A program made the position numbers and the translations under genes. A stretch of 64,000 nt of DNA, taken from positions 1,102,501 through 1,166,500 of the forward strand of contig JAHDVF020000208.1 of the NCBI GenBank assembly GCA_022606425.2. The letters run 5' to 3'. Origin of the DNA: Lepidostoma basale. Its lineage: Eukaryota > Arthropoda > Insecta > Trichoptera > Lepidostomatidae. Below the pieces are notes generated by a model. That model had not been told where the DNA came from, searched no databases, and saw only the letters and a list, made by a program, of their open reading frames with translations. This document shows positions 33,444-45,339 of this stretch, piece after piece (positions within the stretch are counted from its first letter, which is position 1; the number at the start of each line of letters is the position of its first letter).

Positions 33444-34959
33444 ATGCACATTTACAAATATTTAAAAAAACACACAATGTCCTAGTAATGCAAAAAAATG
33501 TCATTCTCGCTGTATTATTATATTAAAAAAACTTCCAGGAAACATGCTTTTTTTCTCAATATTAATCATTAAAAGTTCGTAAAACTCATGTTTTGTTTGT
33601 AGACTAGTTATTTGTTTAATTTTTTTAAGAACTGTACCAGATAAAAAAATATTCAATGAGCTATAATTAATATTTTTGAATAAGTGTTGAATAATGGAAT
33701 AATTTATGTATTTATTTTTAATTAAGGATTTTCATTTCGTATTCTGGAAAAAAGTAATTGAAACACGATTTTTTTTTTATTTCCAACCAGCAGACAATAT
33801 AAAAGCTCATTCCACAAATTAATAACACGAATGCATAAAAGATTTTGCATCGTATCTGTAAAAAATTAAATGGAAAATATAAACGGTTTCATCATCACTA
33901 TCATCAGTTCTAAAACCCATGAACTGCCCTTAAAGTCTCTTAATTGTCCCAAAAAGCCACAGCCGTGACACCAATTTAACATTTATTTAAGTGTATACCG
34001 ATATCAAGAAGCTCTGTATGAATCTCCAAGGCGCTGCGTTTGGAGACTATTGGGGCTTATACGTTGCCCCTTTCTGCTCTTTACGACCACTTTTCAGGTC
34101 CGCATTTGCCCCAAGGGCGAGTCTAGGGATTCAGTACGAGTATATCTGTTAGCGGTGTTGAGATTGGATCCGAGCTGTTCGGAGTTGAAGTGTTTCTACA
34201 TTATCGGTGCACTTCCGCTACAGAGGAGCTCGGAGTAGGTACTAACACACGTAGTCAAGTGCTGGGACACAATGTTTCTTTGTACTATATCTAAAACTCA
34301 ACGGCAGGAAGTGATCGACCTAATACCAGATATGAAAACCAAATGTTCTATTAAACTTGATATTTTTAAAATAAATTATTTATCGAAGCAAAGCTATTGA
34401 GACTTAAAAGTTTTCAAGAAAACTTTAATTTGCACATAATCTTCTTTCGTCAAGAATATGTATGAATAAATTCATGCACATTATATACTTTATTTATAAT
34501 AATTTATTATTTGTGTATATTTTATACGAGCATATATTATACGGGGCATTAAAACCTTGGTATAATGATAACACGTACTTTGGGCCAGGAACTAAGCGTT
34601 ATATTATATAGACTACCACTGTAATTCAGTGCAAATTATATGTATATTCAACATCGTCAGTTTAGATTGTTTTTTCTTTCCAGAAAAAGTCAATGTGTTT
34701 AGAAAAAAAACAAAAGTGCAGACTGCTGAAATGATCACTTCGAATGCTGACTTTTTTTTCATAGTGTAAAACATCGGTGCGTTTCTGGTTCGAAATGTTG
34801 TTCCAAATAAACAACTTAAAAATTGGGCATGTTTTACACTAGTTAAATAACACTCATCTGTTCGAATATTAAAAAAAAAATTAATTATGTAGCAGTCCGA
34901 CGCTTCATATTATCATATTAACAAATATCATCCTCGCTTTCTCCGCGAGAATAATACGA
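33442..34959. other. Non-coding DNA
   Basis: 34020-34250 is GC-richer and may be an unrecognised repeat. The rest is AT-rich. Confidence 0.4.
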
Positions 34960-35265
34960 GATTATAATTAGTTAAACAACCAACCGGACATCATCAAGTT
35001 TATAAAACTTCAACGGCTTAGGTGGGCTGGACATCTCATATGAAAGGAAGAGCTGTTAACACCCATACGGTTGACATTTATAAAACCGGAGTGAAGACGC
35101 AGCGTGGGAAGACCGCAGCTTCGTTGGTTGAACGGTGTTCTGAAGGACCTGCAATTTTAAGAAATCAGACATAAAGAATTTAAGTCCAGGGCTCAAGATA
35201 AGGTCAGGTAGAGAAACTTTTTTTAGGCGACCGAGGTTCAGCACTATCTAGAAAAATAGTAAAGA
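34960..35265 (+). pseudogene. LINE 3' remnant, frame-broken
   Basis: Across shifts it reads QRLRWAGHL, then GRPQLRWLNGVLKDLQF, HKEFKSRAQDKVRWRNF and LRRPRFSTI, the typical WAGH...GRPxxRW...W LINE end. Several stops. Confidence 0.7.
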
Positions 35266-35341
35266 ATGGGAAGAAGTAGTCCGATGCTTAACGTGAACAT
35301 TCAAACTGCTTTTATTTCAAGATAGGAAGAACCTAAACGCC

Positions 35342-35460
35342 AGACCCCTGTCCTGGTCAGGCCATATCTCGTTCGGTTTTAAATAAGTAGCAGCGGGTTT
35401 AGTTGTCAGAGAAAGGTTCATCAGTTCTGAACGGTATAGGGCCTGACCTAGACAGGAGTC
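35342..35460. repeat. Fold-back repeat
   Basis: The left arm (35342-35375, AGACCCCTGTCCTGGTCAGG...) and right arm (35427-35460) are inverted with a few mismatches around a 51-bp centre. It has no link to FB-1 to FB-4. Confidence 0.7.
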
Positions 35461-36747
35461 AACCAGTAAGGCTCTCCCCTTACCACTGTCCCGCAGTCAA
35501 TGTGTTAAAAAACTATACGAGTATATTTATAAATGCACGAATAGTTTATCTATTTGATGGCTGAATGAAAACTGTATATTTAAAGCCGTGATATTTAACG
35601 GCGCATTTAATTAAACAAGTGAAAATAACATTTCACCATTCGTAAAATATGACTCGCAACAGCGATACAATAAATTGGTGTTCCTTCAACCGACGCTTTT
35701 CGCATGCCTTGTCAAATATTAACCTCAAATTAAGCAATAAACAAAGCACAAATTGGCTGCGATAGACATAAATTAACATTTTCGTTAGTTTATTCTCGGT
35801 TTACACAGAACACAGACAGTCAAACAGTATAAATTAGATTGATTAAATCTTTTTGGTGGGCTTGTAGAAATTTCAATTGCAGTGTAGCGTGCTCGGACTC
35901 GGTGAAGAAATGCGAGTATCGCTCGGGGATCGGAAGAAAGTCACGTCGGTATTCCTGAAACTGGGAAAGTTGAGAAAATTGTTGTTTGAATGTCTCCCTC
36001 AACATCGTTTAAGGGAATAATCACCGTAAGTTATATTCAATTACCCGGGCAGGGAACTGCGCGAGGGATGTGGGAATTATTTTTAATTGTGTATTAAACT
36101 CAAACAAGATTTAATATCAGCCCTAGCATGCTTTTGACGATTAAAAATGTACCTATAACATTTAGCTGTGAAATATTAGTGTTTTCGAAAGTGGAATAAA
36201 TTGTATGGGGCGGAATTAAGGAATCCATATTGAAAACATTGCTCAAAAACTGATTCTAGGATAACGTTTGCCAGCGTAGATTTTCTATTTCAATGTGATT
36301 CTTGATCAACTTCTGACAAGGTGTATCTACTGTCAGAGATCTTGGGATTATTTACGAATTTTGATTGACATTTCGTGTTCAGATCGAAAAGGTTTGTGAC
36401 GTTTCGTTGAAGATGCTGGGTTTGGTTCTTTGAACTGTCAGAGTTATCAGAGACACCCGGGTCCTAAGAATTGTATATAACTCCTTAGTCAGAAGCAGGC
36501 TCGAGGGAAGCAGGCTACATGATATGAAGTCCTCTTGAGGCTCAGTATTCTCTCATGTTGGAGAGGATTCAGGTTTTTAGTTTCATATCGTATTTTATTT
36601 TTGTTAAACCGTTTAGTGTCCAAATGAGTCGTCTAAATGTGTATCGTTTGTTATGTTTCATTTGGGTATAATATAAATAAATAAATTATTTTAAATGCTA
36701 TTTACGTAACACGCTTTTAAGTTTTTAAGATATTATTAAATGCTGTT
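35461..36747. other. Non-coding DNA
   Basis: 36230-36560 is moderately GC-rich and could be an unrecognised LINE piece. No gene supported. Confidence 0.4.
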
Positions 36748-37175
36748 TCTTTGAAGGAGTAGGCCGAAAGGTTGGACTGATACACTTTTATTTCCTAATA
36801 TACTTCTCTTAACTCCTCAACTTTCATACGTAATGTAATGCACACACGTCAATTTCTCCAACATCTCACATGGTTGAAATTTAACTTTTGATTTATTTAA
36901 TCGTGACACGTTTTCCTCGATCTTTCTCTATTTTAAGATCCGTTTACGTCTTTTACATATAATTTCTTTACCAATATTTTTTCCATGAATCTAAACAATA
37001 ATAATCATCCCTTCATTATTTTGTTCATAACACTTTCTTCGCACTGCATTCACTTCATACTCGTATATCCGTATTTGACACTCGATCATATTTATCATTG
37101 ATTCATCGGAGAATCTTATTTCCATCTCATTTTTCGTTCTCATTTTGGCACTTGCATGCTTTTTGTTGGTATATA
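36748..37175 (-). pseudogene. LINE-A, old copy
   Basis: All blocks of the 15790-16266 copy are present in reverse (GGAGTAGGCCGAAAGGTTGG to TTTTGGCACTTGCATGC), with many indels and substitutions. Confidence 0.8.
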
Positions 37176-38015
37176 AGTGTCGGTATAAGAAAGAACACTG
37201 TTGTAAACTCCCATGTTAGATTTTTTTGATAGACAAATTACTCACCTGCATATTATAAACCTGTAAAATTGCACCCTTACTATTTAAAATTCTTAAAAAA
37301 TAATTATATCAAATAAAAAGTAACTATATTTATAGCCGTATATACGAGAGTTTTATTATTCTTGAAGCCTGGCGGCGGCGAAAGTTTGCGGTACACATTT
37401 TGTAAATACTCACCCATGTAAGTAAATTTCGCTTAATTTTTAATACATTTTTTAGAATCCTCAAGAACCATCCTGCTCGACAATTCACCAAATTGTTTTG
37501 TTTCCATGAAAGAAAATAATGAAAAAATAAAACACTGATACTGTGAAATGTGCCTCGGGGTGATGTAAGGGCGAAGTCCGATCAGAAAACGTCAACTTAT
37601 GGAAGTTTCAATGTATGATGTTTTTTTCTTTTACAACTTATTTTATGGATATACGTTTATTTTATATACCTATCGTTGTTTAGTATTTTTTATTTTCTTC
37701 TGTATATTTACCATTACATTGTGTTGCAGATTGATAATATTACTTTATTTTCTTTAAAATAAAGTGATATTAACTTTTTATTTCGTTATTTGTACGAAAT
37801 TTTGTAATTGAAGATACAATCCTATATTTAATTGTCAATTTTATATACATTACGGGGTTTGATGCTACACGTGCATTTAGATTTCACCATTACATAGTGT
37901 CGTTACAAAGGAAGAAAGAATATATTGTTCAATTAACTATTTTTTGATTCACGTTGTAATATAAATATTCCTCTAACTATAGCTTCAATAAAGTCCAATT
38001 TTAGAAAGTGTAAAT
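37176..38015. other. AT-rich non-coding DNA
   Basis: Nothing recognised. Confidence 0.4.
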
Positions 38016-38509
38016 CATAGGTTTCCAAACTTTTTTTGTCCTGTAGACCCCTTGCCGACTTTTTCTATTTTGTGCGGACCCCCTGCTTTCATAATATTGA
38101 TTTTTTTTTTACAAATTCAGCTATAACTATAAAATAAGTTTTTGAAGCTGCCACAGAGATCGCCTCGGAGGTCGACATATTTCGTGATAGTGTGAGTTGA
38201 TATTGCATCCTTGAGGCATCAGGGATGCAATATCAATGTTATGATTATTTATAATTCTTAAACTTTTTTATTTAATTTATATGTTTTATGCTTCTCTTTT
38301 AAATTCTTATAATGTAATTGCAAACGATCTGGAAATATTTCTGTAATGTTTGTAATTTTTATTAAAATAAATGAAATGATATGAAATGAAACGAAAATTA
38401 TCACGGCTGGTCCAATTTTCAGGTTTAGTTGAACCATCTCGTAGACCATTTTTTTCCAAATGTCGAAATCGTCCCCAAGGGGTCGATATAGATCACATGG
38501 GAACCACTG
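38016..38509. mobile_element. hAT-like MITE
   Basis: The left end CATAGGTTTCCAAACTTTTT and right end TGGGAACCACTG (complement CAGTGGTTCCCA) are hAT-type inverted termini. GGACCCCCTG and CCCCAAGGGGTC lie inside. The 494-bp element has no transposase. The flanks GTGTAAAT and GTTTAATG are a poor 8-bp duplication. Confidence 0.65.
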
Positions 38510-38519
38510 GTTTAATGAA

Positions 38520-38562
38520 TCATGAAAATCAAATAAAACGATTTTGTCAATAACTTCTTCCA
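38520..38562 (+). repeat. FB-2 left arm, split by SINE-1
   Basis: AAATAAAACGATTTTGTCAA, TAACTTCTTCC matches the FB-2 arm at 10673-10703. The rest of the element resumes at 38782. Confidence 0.65.
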
Positions 38563-38781
38563 TTTTTTTACAATAGGGCGTTTGAGCCCAATTACTATGT
38601 ATATTCTGTATTTTGTTGTTATTATTATATTGCTCCTCATGATATGTGATAGGTAACCGATTTATTTTCACGTGAATTCTACACCAGACCAAAGGTAGTG
38701 TGACAATCATACTGCGATCGCCGGGAATCTAACCCGAAAACTTCGGTGTAACAGAAGAAACTCTGCTAAGAAGGTCGTTTA
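38563..38781 (-). repeat. SINE-1 copy inside FB-2
   Basis: In reverse: TTTTTTTACAATAGG (poly-A end), GTTTGAGCCCAATTACT, ATGATATGTGATAGGTAACC, GTGAATTCTACACCAGACCA and a decayed tRNA-like head ending AAGGTCGTTT. The ~150-codon frame across it is chance. Confidence 0.85.
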
Positions 38782-38975
38782 TCTTTATTTCGACAACGTT
38801 ATAGAGACAAAAGTGAAAGTAGTTTTTAAAATGGTTTGACCATATGTATAAAAGAATTCTGTTGATGCCAGCCCTAAATGGTCGTTTTGGAAATAAAGAT
38901 AAAAGTGAAAGTATAATAGTTATTAAAAAACATTGTTTTTTTTATTTTTATTTAAAATGAAATTCCATCAACAAG
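38782..38975 (+). repeat. FB-2 remainder
   Basis: TCTTTATTTCGACAACG and GACAAAAGTGAAAGTAGTTT, a decayed module (TGTTGATGCCAGCCC) and the right arm AATAAAGATAAAAGTGAAAG to TTAAAAAACATTG. Confidence 0.65.
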
Positions 38976-39540
38976 AGATATCAATAAAATCATTAGATTA
39001 TCCCAAACAAAAGGACGTGAAAAAATGCTATATTTTCAAACACTTGCAGCTCTGCTGTTACAAACAATTTTATTTTTAATTTAGAACAGATCTGTTTTAT
39101 GTGATACTTTCCAGCTAGTACGATATTATGAATATGAATATGTACCATGAATATATCGGTATCATTAAGTTTGAAATATTTTAACAAATGCTTTCCAACC
39201 CCTGGCACAGGGTAGAGGTAAGGGCGGTGGAAGAAGAACGCTTCCATGTCGGAAGTAGGGAATTGTTTGAAACAATGCAGAAACAGCAGGCGGCTAGCGC
39301 AACCAGGTCACGTGGTGACGTCAACCCATTTCCCACTGCATACGAAATACAATTGTACCTACACGCTCTACACTGCCACACATGAAATATGGACGACAGA
39401 GTGTTTGTGATGTCAGGTTATATTTCAGGAGGGAAACTCACTAAAGGCGGGAGGCGAGATGATTTTTAAAACAATTTTCCGAGAAATATACCGGGAGCTT
39501 AAATTCATAATTCATAAAAATGTGTATGCGCATCGGTTCC
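38976..39540. other. Non-coding DNA
   Basis: 39190-39380 is GC-richer with short overlapping frames on both strands. No domain seen. Confidence 0.4.
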
Positions 39541-39680
39541 ATAACTAACTAACTAACTTACCAACACGCCATTTCTCCGAAGGGATAGGCAGAGAGGATG
39601 ACCTCTACACTGCTCTGTCATGACATACCTCTCGAGATTCCTCTACATTTATACATTGTAACACGCACGCTCGTACTTGT
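39541..39680 (-). pseudogene. LINE-A 3' tip
   Basis: ACTAACTAACTAAC at 39544, CGCCATTTCTCCGAAGGGAT and GAGGATGACC, then a frame reading back to NVEES-like residues. Heavily 5'-truncated. Confidence 0.75.
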
Positions 39681-40006
39681 AATAAATAATGAAATGCCAG
39701 ATGGTCCAGTGGACAAAAAAAGGTATCCCTGTTCCAAAAGACATACAAATTCCCTAGAACGGGAGGTATCCAAATCATGTACTTGTTGTAACACTGTTTT
39801 TCAGATAATTAAAAATGTTGTTGTGATACTAATGAAAGTTCTACTAACAATTTAATTTTTTTATTAAAACTAGTTTTATTCTTTTTAAATACGAAATCTT
39901 GTATATTTATATGTTTTTAGTTTACATATTATATTTAGCAGCTTCGGTGGTTTTTAAAACTTTTCCTACAATTCCTCAGTCCTAACAATACTTATTAGTG
40001 ATCGCC
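39681..40006. other. AT-rich non-coding DNA
   Basis: Nothing recognised. Confidence 0.35.
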
Positions 40007-40048
40007 CTGATGAATAGAGTTGTGAATAGTTTCGAAACAGATCGGATT
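40007..40048 (+). ncRNA. Hammerhead-like motif
   Basis: CTGATGA, a 20-base spacer of weak pairing (ATAGAGTTGTGAATAGTTTC), GAAA, CAGATC. GCC just before the core and GG after it give only two stem I pairs. The core bases are intact. Confidence 0.45.
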
Positions 40049-40175
40049 TTTTAAAGTTTCAATCCTACTGATTGATTTGCAGCAAGTCTAATATCTTTGT
40101 TGGTTTTTGGAATGTCATTTGGGTCTTTAATGCGGTAGTTTCCCGTTGCTTTCTACATTTTCTAATACAAGTTAC

Positions 40176-40392
40176 ATGAACCCGATTTCTATATACAATT
40201 TTTAAGCTATTCATTTTCATGACATGTGATAGGTTGGCCTAGTCTTTCGCCATCTTTTTTGTCACGTGAATTCTACCAGACCAAAGACAGCGTAAGATTA
40301 TTTTTTCACACTAACATCAACGATAATCGAACACGAGACCTTCGTTGTGGCAATCATAGTTACGGCTGTGGCCATTCCGGCACGAAGGGCGA
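40176..40392 (-). repeat. SINE-1 copy, old
   Basis: In reverse it carries GAACCCGATTTCTATATACA, ATGACATGTGATAGGTTGGC, GTGAATTCTACCAGACCAAA and a much altered head (AATCGAACACGAGACCTTCG). The poly-A is lost. Confidence 0.75.
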
Positions 40393-41214
40393 AGTTCGGA
40401 TATGATATAAAAGTGATACTTTGTAATCTGATGATCAATACCAAAACGGGTACTTATCTGGTATAAATAATCGATGATTGCAACAACCTAAATTCAATAA
40501 TGAGAACTATAACAAATTAAATACAATACATATGACACTTTTCTATGAAAGGAAGTCTTTAAGATATAAAACACCTCAATTTCGGCATCATTGAAAAACG
40601 AAAGTAAGTAACAAAATTTGAAAAAAGACTTTTGCAGTTCAGCAGAGCCGATTTGCCTCCAGAATAGCGGTAAAGATTGCCAGAATGGCATAGATAACGT
40701 CCCCGGAACTAACCTTTCCGTATATTCTCAATTTTACTGACATTGTTTGACAATTTTCCGAATAATCAAAATGATAATGTTATGGGGTTTTACGCTTTGG
40801 ATATCGAAGTAAGTGCCTTTAAAACGAACTATTCAATTTGATAGTCTTATTAAAACTCATTTAGACATCGTTATTGTGTGTTTTCAATAGAACTACTTAG
40901 TTAACTTTAGTATATCACTGCATACAATAAAAGCGATTTCTGGTTGGGTTGGATAGTCAGCAGCTGGATATAAATCATTTTATTTACCACAATACACGAA
41001 CATCGAGTATTAAATACAAATATAAATGAAATTCTAGCTCAAATCACTGGATACTGATTCTGGCTAGATATTATTTCTGTTCGCGTAATTGATATGTTTG
41101 TTACATGTTTCCATACTTCGATTTTAAACAAATTGCATGTATCATTTTACAAATGGAATATTTATTAAAATAAATGTAATTTAATTTTTTTTTTTTTATA
41201 TTTTTAATTGAAAT
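40393..41214. other. Non-coding DNA
   Basis: Nothing recognised. Confidence 0.4.
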
Positions 41215-41590
41215 TTCTTGGTAGAACTTACTTGGTAGAACTACCATTTTTCGCCAAGCTCCTCGATCCTGCCCCTTTTGCTCCCAGCAATCCGATTCGC
41301 CCAACCTAGCCAGATCAGCCAGAACATTGTCCATTAGGCGCCGTCTAGACCTTCCTAGAGGTCTTACTCCAGTCAGTCTAGACGCGTACAGGGTCTTGAT
41401 CGCTCTGGTTTCTTCGGCTCGACATACGTGCCCAATCTATGCTAGGCGACCGGCTCTCACGGCGCTCGTTATAAGGGGCTGTTGGGTCATCGTACGGATC
41501 TCTTGGTTGGTCCTATGCCTCGAAGTTCCCGCTGTAACACCGGGTCTGGGTCCCAGGATCATTCTAAGTATTCTATTCTCAAATCCCTGG
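41215..41590 (-). pseudogene. LINE-F 3' end
   Basis: The minus strand reads NRILRMILGPRPGVTAGTS, a frame break, then TRAIKTLYASRLTGVRPLGR, DNVLADLARLGESDCWEQKG and QDRGAWRKMVVLPS. The GRPxxRxxDNVxxDLxxLG...DRxxWRxxV pattern is typical of LINE C-termini. Confidence 0.75.
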
Positions 41591-41654
41591 TAGAAGTTCA
41601 TTTTAAATAATGAAAAATAAAAAATAAAACATTTTTCATTATTTTAATTAGAAT

Positions 41655-42068
41655 TTTTACTTCTTCTTCTTCTTAGTTTAGGTCGTATGGCCTGTTTATA
41701 ACGGTAAGCTGTCCTGAGATGATGATTTTCAGCCATCTCTCCATCTCTTTGGCAACCTTCCTGGTAATCTCTTGCTGCTGGGTTTTTCATCTTTTTTGAA
41801 ATTAGTGTATGCTCCATGCGGTTCACATGATCTCTCCATGACCGCCTTCTGCATTTTCCTCATCTTACTATGTCCTCAACACCACAGACAGACCATATCG
41901 TCGCATTTCTGATCCGATATCTGAGGGTTCTGTGTGCGATAGAGCGTAGGGTTCGCATTCCTGCTACTCTGAGAAGGTTCTTAGTCCTATTGGTATCGGC
42001 TCAGACTTCTATCCCATGCGTCATGATGGGGCGGACGCATGCCTTGTATATCTTGACTTCTGTCTGCA
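41655..42068 (-). pseudogene. LINE-C 3' end
   Basis: Minus strand: RLQTEVKIYKACVRPIMTHG, IEVWADTNRTKNLLRVAGMR, TLRSIAHRTLRYRIRNATI, CGVEDIV and WRDHVNRME, then a broken GRPPKRW block and an AAGAAGAAGAAG tail at 41657. A scrap of FB-2 lead sequence (GGTAGAAGTTCATTTTAAAT) precedes it at 41589. Confidence 0.85.
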
Positions 42069-42260
42069 GATTATTAATTCTATCCTTAGTACAAATTCGG
42101 CTAGATCATGTTTTGACATAAAGAAAACTACAAAATTATTCAAAGCTTTCTAATAGTAATATGGTTAATTGTTATTAAAATATAACGTATTATACATAAA
42201 ATAAAAAGCCATACATGATCTATGTCATTATTCTTTATCAATGGAAAATATATACGGTAA

Positions 42261-42919
42261 AGGTCTCTGCCCACTACAACGTATCATACTATGACCGTAA
42301 TAGGAACGTGTCGGGTAAAAAAATATTCTTTGTATTGAAAAGTATGAGACTATGCCCACTAGACCGTTCCGTCACCGACCAGCACCGTCGCCTACTAATT
42401 AATTGTCGGCGAGAATATTTTGCCGGTGCCGATACGCTCCGCACAATTTTTTTCAGCAATACATGTAGACATTCGAAAATACTGATAATAATATTCTCCT
42501 TCAGTTTTTCGTTATTTTATAGAATCGTGAATCCAGTAGCGTCGAGTGTTTTTTTGGTTCTCTTCTTCTTCCTCATCCAATATTATGGCAATTATTGCAG
42601 TTGTCTAACAGTTAATTTTTTAATAGGCATACCTATTTTATTATTTAAAAACTTGATAGCACTCCCAAGACGTCCACGCAACATCGATACGCAGAATGAA
42701 ACGGTTTCCTATCGATTTTGGTGGATTTAGATCTGTTTGATGATACAGATTTAATACGGGCAACATACGGGTTGCATACGGGCATCATAGGGATGTATAC
42801 GGTCACATAACGCCGTCGATCCGTTTCAGTGGGCATAGCAGGGCGTATCGTGTTGATTTTCATGTCTGATACGTTCCTAGCACGGTCATAGTATGATACG
42901 TTGTAGTGGGCAGAGACCT
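42261..42919. mobile_element. PIF/Harbinger-like MITE with TAA duplication
   Basis: The terminal inverted repeats start AGGTCTCTGCCCACTACAAC and extend about 50 bp with three mismatches. Exact TAA flanks lie at 42258-42260 and 42920-42922, matching the 3-bp TWA duplications of PIF/Harbinger. The 659-bp interior holds subrepeats such as TACGGGCA and GTGGGCATAG but no transposase. A 171-codon frame inside has no domain. Confidence 0.85.
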
Positions 42920-42931
42920 TAATAGATTATA

Positions 42932-44218
42932 TTAGGTCCTTACATATGAAATTGGCGTTTTGTATGGGAGGAACATAAAGTTGATTTTTTTTAAATATAA
43001 TATATTTATTTAATCAAAGTATGTACCATTGCTATCTATGCACTTTTGCCATCTCATAGGTAGTTCATCGATCCCTTTACTAAAAAAACCATTCGGACGG
43101 GAATCAATAAAATCTTTGAAGTCGGTTTGGACTGCCCCATCGGAGTTGAATTTTTTCCCTTGCAAGAAGTTATCCAAATTTCGAAAAAAATAGTAATCTG
43201 TTGGAACAAGGTCCGGAGAGTACGGTGGATGTCTTAGACATTCCAATTGAAGCTCTTCTAATTTGGTAGCCGTCTATTGTGCAGTGTGTGGTCTAGCGTT
43301 ATCATGAAGCAGCAGTGGCCTAGAGCGATTAACCAGCCTCGGTTGTTTAGCAGCTAGCTTTTCCATCATGGTTTGCAGTTGCTGACAATAGACATCTGCC
43401 GTAATCGTCTGGCCAGATTTAAGAAAGCTGTAGTGAACGACATCAGCACTAGTCCACCAAACGCTCACAAGTAACTTTTTTGGAGTCAATTTTCGCTTGG
43501 GGCATGGTTTGGCTGGTTCGGCAGGGTTCAGCCATTGCGATGAGCGCTTCCGATTATCATACAGGATCCACTTTTCATCACAGGTAATGATTCGATTCAA
43601 AATCCCTTCATTATTGTGCCGGTCGGGTAATGCAACACAGCAGTCAACGCGCGTTTGTTGATTTGCTTCACTCAATTCGTGAAGTACCCACCTTTCAAGC
43701 TTTTTCACCTTCCCAATTTGCTACAAGTGGATTAAAACAGTTTTATCACTAACACCGCAGCCTGCAGCTAACTCGAACGTGGTTTGCAATGAATCCGCTT
43801 CCAGAATAGCCTTCAATTCTTCATTATCAACTTTGGTCTCCGGCCGTCCACGGGGCTTGTTCTGCAGGTCGAAATTTCCAGAACGAAAACGTTGGAACCA
43901 AAAACGCACTGTGTTTTCTTTTGCGGCACCGTCGCCATACACATCATTAATCCTTCGAGCCGTTTCTGCAGCACTGGTGCCACGGTGGAATTCGTACTCG
44001 TAAATAACGCGATATTTCAAGTTTTCCATTTTGTAAACTGAGTGACGCAAAGAAAAAAAACAATTGAGGAAAAAACAAATGAATTATAATTTTCGAAACA
44101 CAAATACTTGAGTAAATAGCTGTATAAATTTGAATTTGGAATTCGTAACCAAAGAGAAGATATTTGAGATCAAAGTTGCCATTACGGCAAAACGCCAATT
44201 TCATATGTAAGGACCTAA
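42932..44218 (-). mobile_element. Full-length mariner (Hsmar1/cecropia type)
   Basis: The ends are TTAGGTCCTTACATATGAAA and its exact complement (about 31-bp inverted repeats), flanked by TA at 42930-42931 and 44219-44220. The 1287-bp length is typical of mariner. It lies 12 bp from the neighbouring MITE. Nearly perfect ends argue for a recent insertion. Confidence 0.96.
43010..44050 (-). pseudogene. Mariner transposase, two nonsense codons
   Basis: The frame is continuous for 346 codons, the normal mariner length, with stops only at 43721-43723 (in HL*QIGKVKKLERW) and 43274-43276 (in HTAQ*TATKLEEL). The N-terminal half has the helix-turn-helix region (TSAAETARRIN, GRPETKVD). The catalytic part has TCDEKWILYDN, LLHDNARPH and PYSPDLVPTDYYFF, giving D,D34D. 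The end is RWQKCIDSNGTYFD. Similarity is closest to the cecropia subfamily that includes SETMAR. No frameshift is seen. The stops prevent function unless read through. Confidence 0.95.
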
Positions 44219-45085
44219 TATCATTATTTAAGCGACAAACGTATCATTGTTTTTTTCTATTAGCTGACTTCATAAATGATATTTAAATACTTAACATGAC
44301 TCGAATGATAATATATTAAAAATTCATATAAATTGTATGATTTATAATCTGCCATTTTTATAAATAATCATCTCACGGGCGCTGTAGAAAATGCTTGTTT
44401 TTATGATCTAGTTAAAAGTAAACATGTACGAGTACATGTACAATACGTATTATATACGTAGTATATTTACTTTTAAATTTTAAATAGAATATCTAACGGT
44501 TATTTCTATTTCATTTACTATATCTTTCTTATAGAATCACTTTAGTTCTTAGTTCACGTAACGTTTCTCAAATTTTCCTTTCGCAAGGTGACCATTTCCA
44601 TAATACCCAAACGGCTGCATAGTTTATAAGCGCCCGGGCCGGGAAACTAGTTTCTCGGGTAAAGCCGTAAGGAAAGGGATCGAGGGATAAGTGCCAATTT
44701 CTGAGGTCGGCTTTGCTAAAATCCCTATGCTTGTCTTCACTTCGCGTAATATACGGGCGCTAACATACACGTTCCTCATTTTATTTTCCATCGCTCTGTA
44801 AACATACCTTCTCGGCTTTCAATCTCAGATATACAGATTACATTTTTTACGATAAATAAAATATCCAACGTTTTAGGCAAATGTATTACTTTCTATGGCT
44901 AGAATATCCCAGAACTCTATGATCAATATTTTAAAGGCGATCACAAATCATTGTTCACGAAAAGTTACGCCATACAAAAGAGTTCAAAATTAAATTGTAA
45001 TTGAAAAAATAACGTATTTTTCCAAAGGTTTATTTTTCAAATAAATAATTGGAAAAAATTATGGAATTTGATGAATATATTTATA
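44219..45085. other. Non-coding DNA
   Basis: A small palindrome, ACATGTACGAGTACATGT, is at about 44423. A GC-richer patch lies at 44570-44790. No gene. Confidence 0.4.
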
Positions 45086-45089
45086 TTTT

Positions 45090-45255
45090 ACTTCTTCTTC
45101 TTCAACCTATTCCCGTCCACGCCTGGACAAAGGCCTCCTCTATTCGCTTCCACGTCGCCCTGTCTAGTGCAAACTGCATCTAGGTTATTCCGACATGTCT
45201 GTTCAGGTCATCCTTCCACCGTAGATGCGGTCGCCCTGCACTTTTCTTTACTTGT
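45090..45255 (-). pseudogene. LINE-B-like 3' end
   Basis: Minus strand: GRPHLRWKDDLNRHVG, then a shift, LDRATWKRIEEAFVQAWTGI and an AAGAAGAAG tail, parallel to the DDLKRIAG...YIQQWM end of LINE-B. Confidence 0.7.
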
Positions 45256-45339
45256 ATATACAATATAATTATTTTGAAATGTGTTCTTTCCGAATTCCTT
45301 TATGACACAAAATACCAATGCAAATTAAAGGTAATGTGT

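Noticed and set aside
33239..33526. YI-repeat proteins
   Set aside because: They are translations of a TA microsatellite.
38258..38710. 150-codon minus-strand frame
   Set aside because: It runs across a hAT-like MITE end, FB-2 and SINE-1, so it is a chance frame in repeats.
42215..42730. 171-codon plus-strand frame
   Set aside because: It crosses the left end of a Harbinger-like MITE and shows no transposase motif or other domain.
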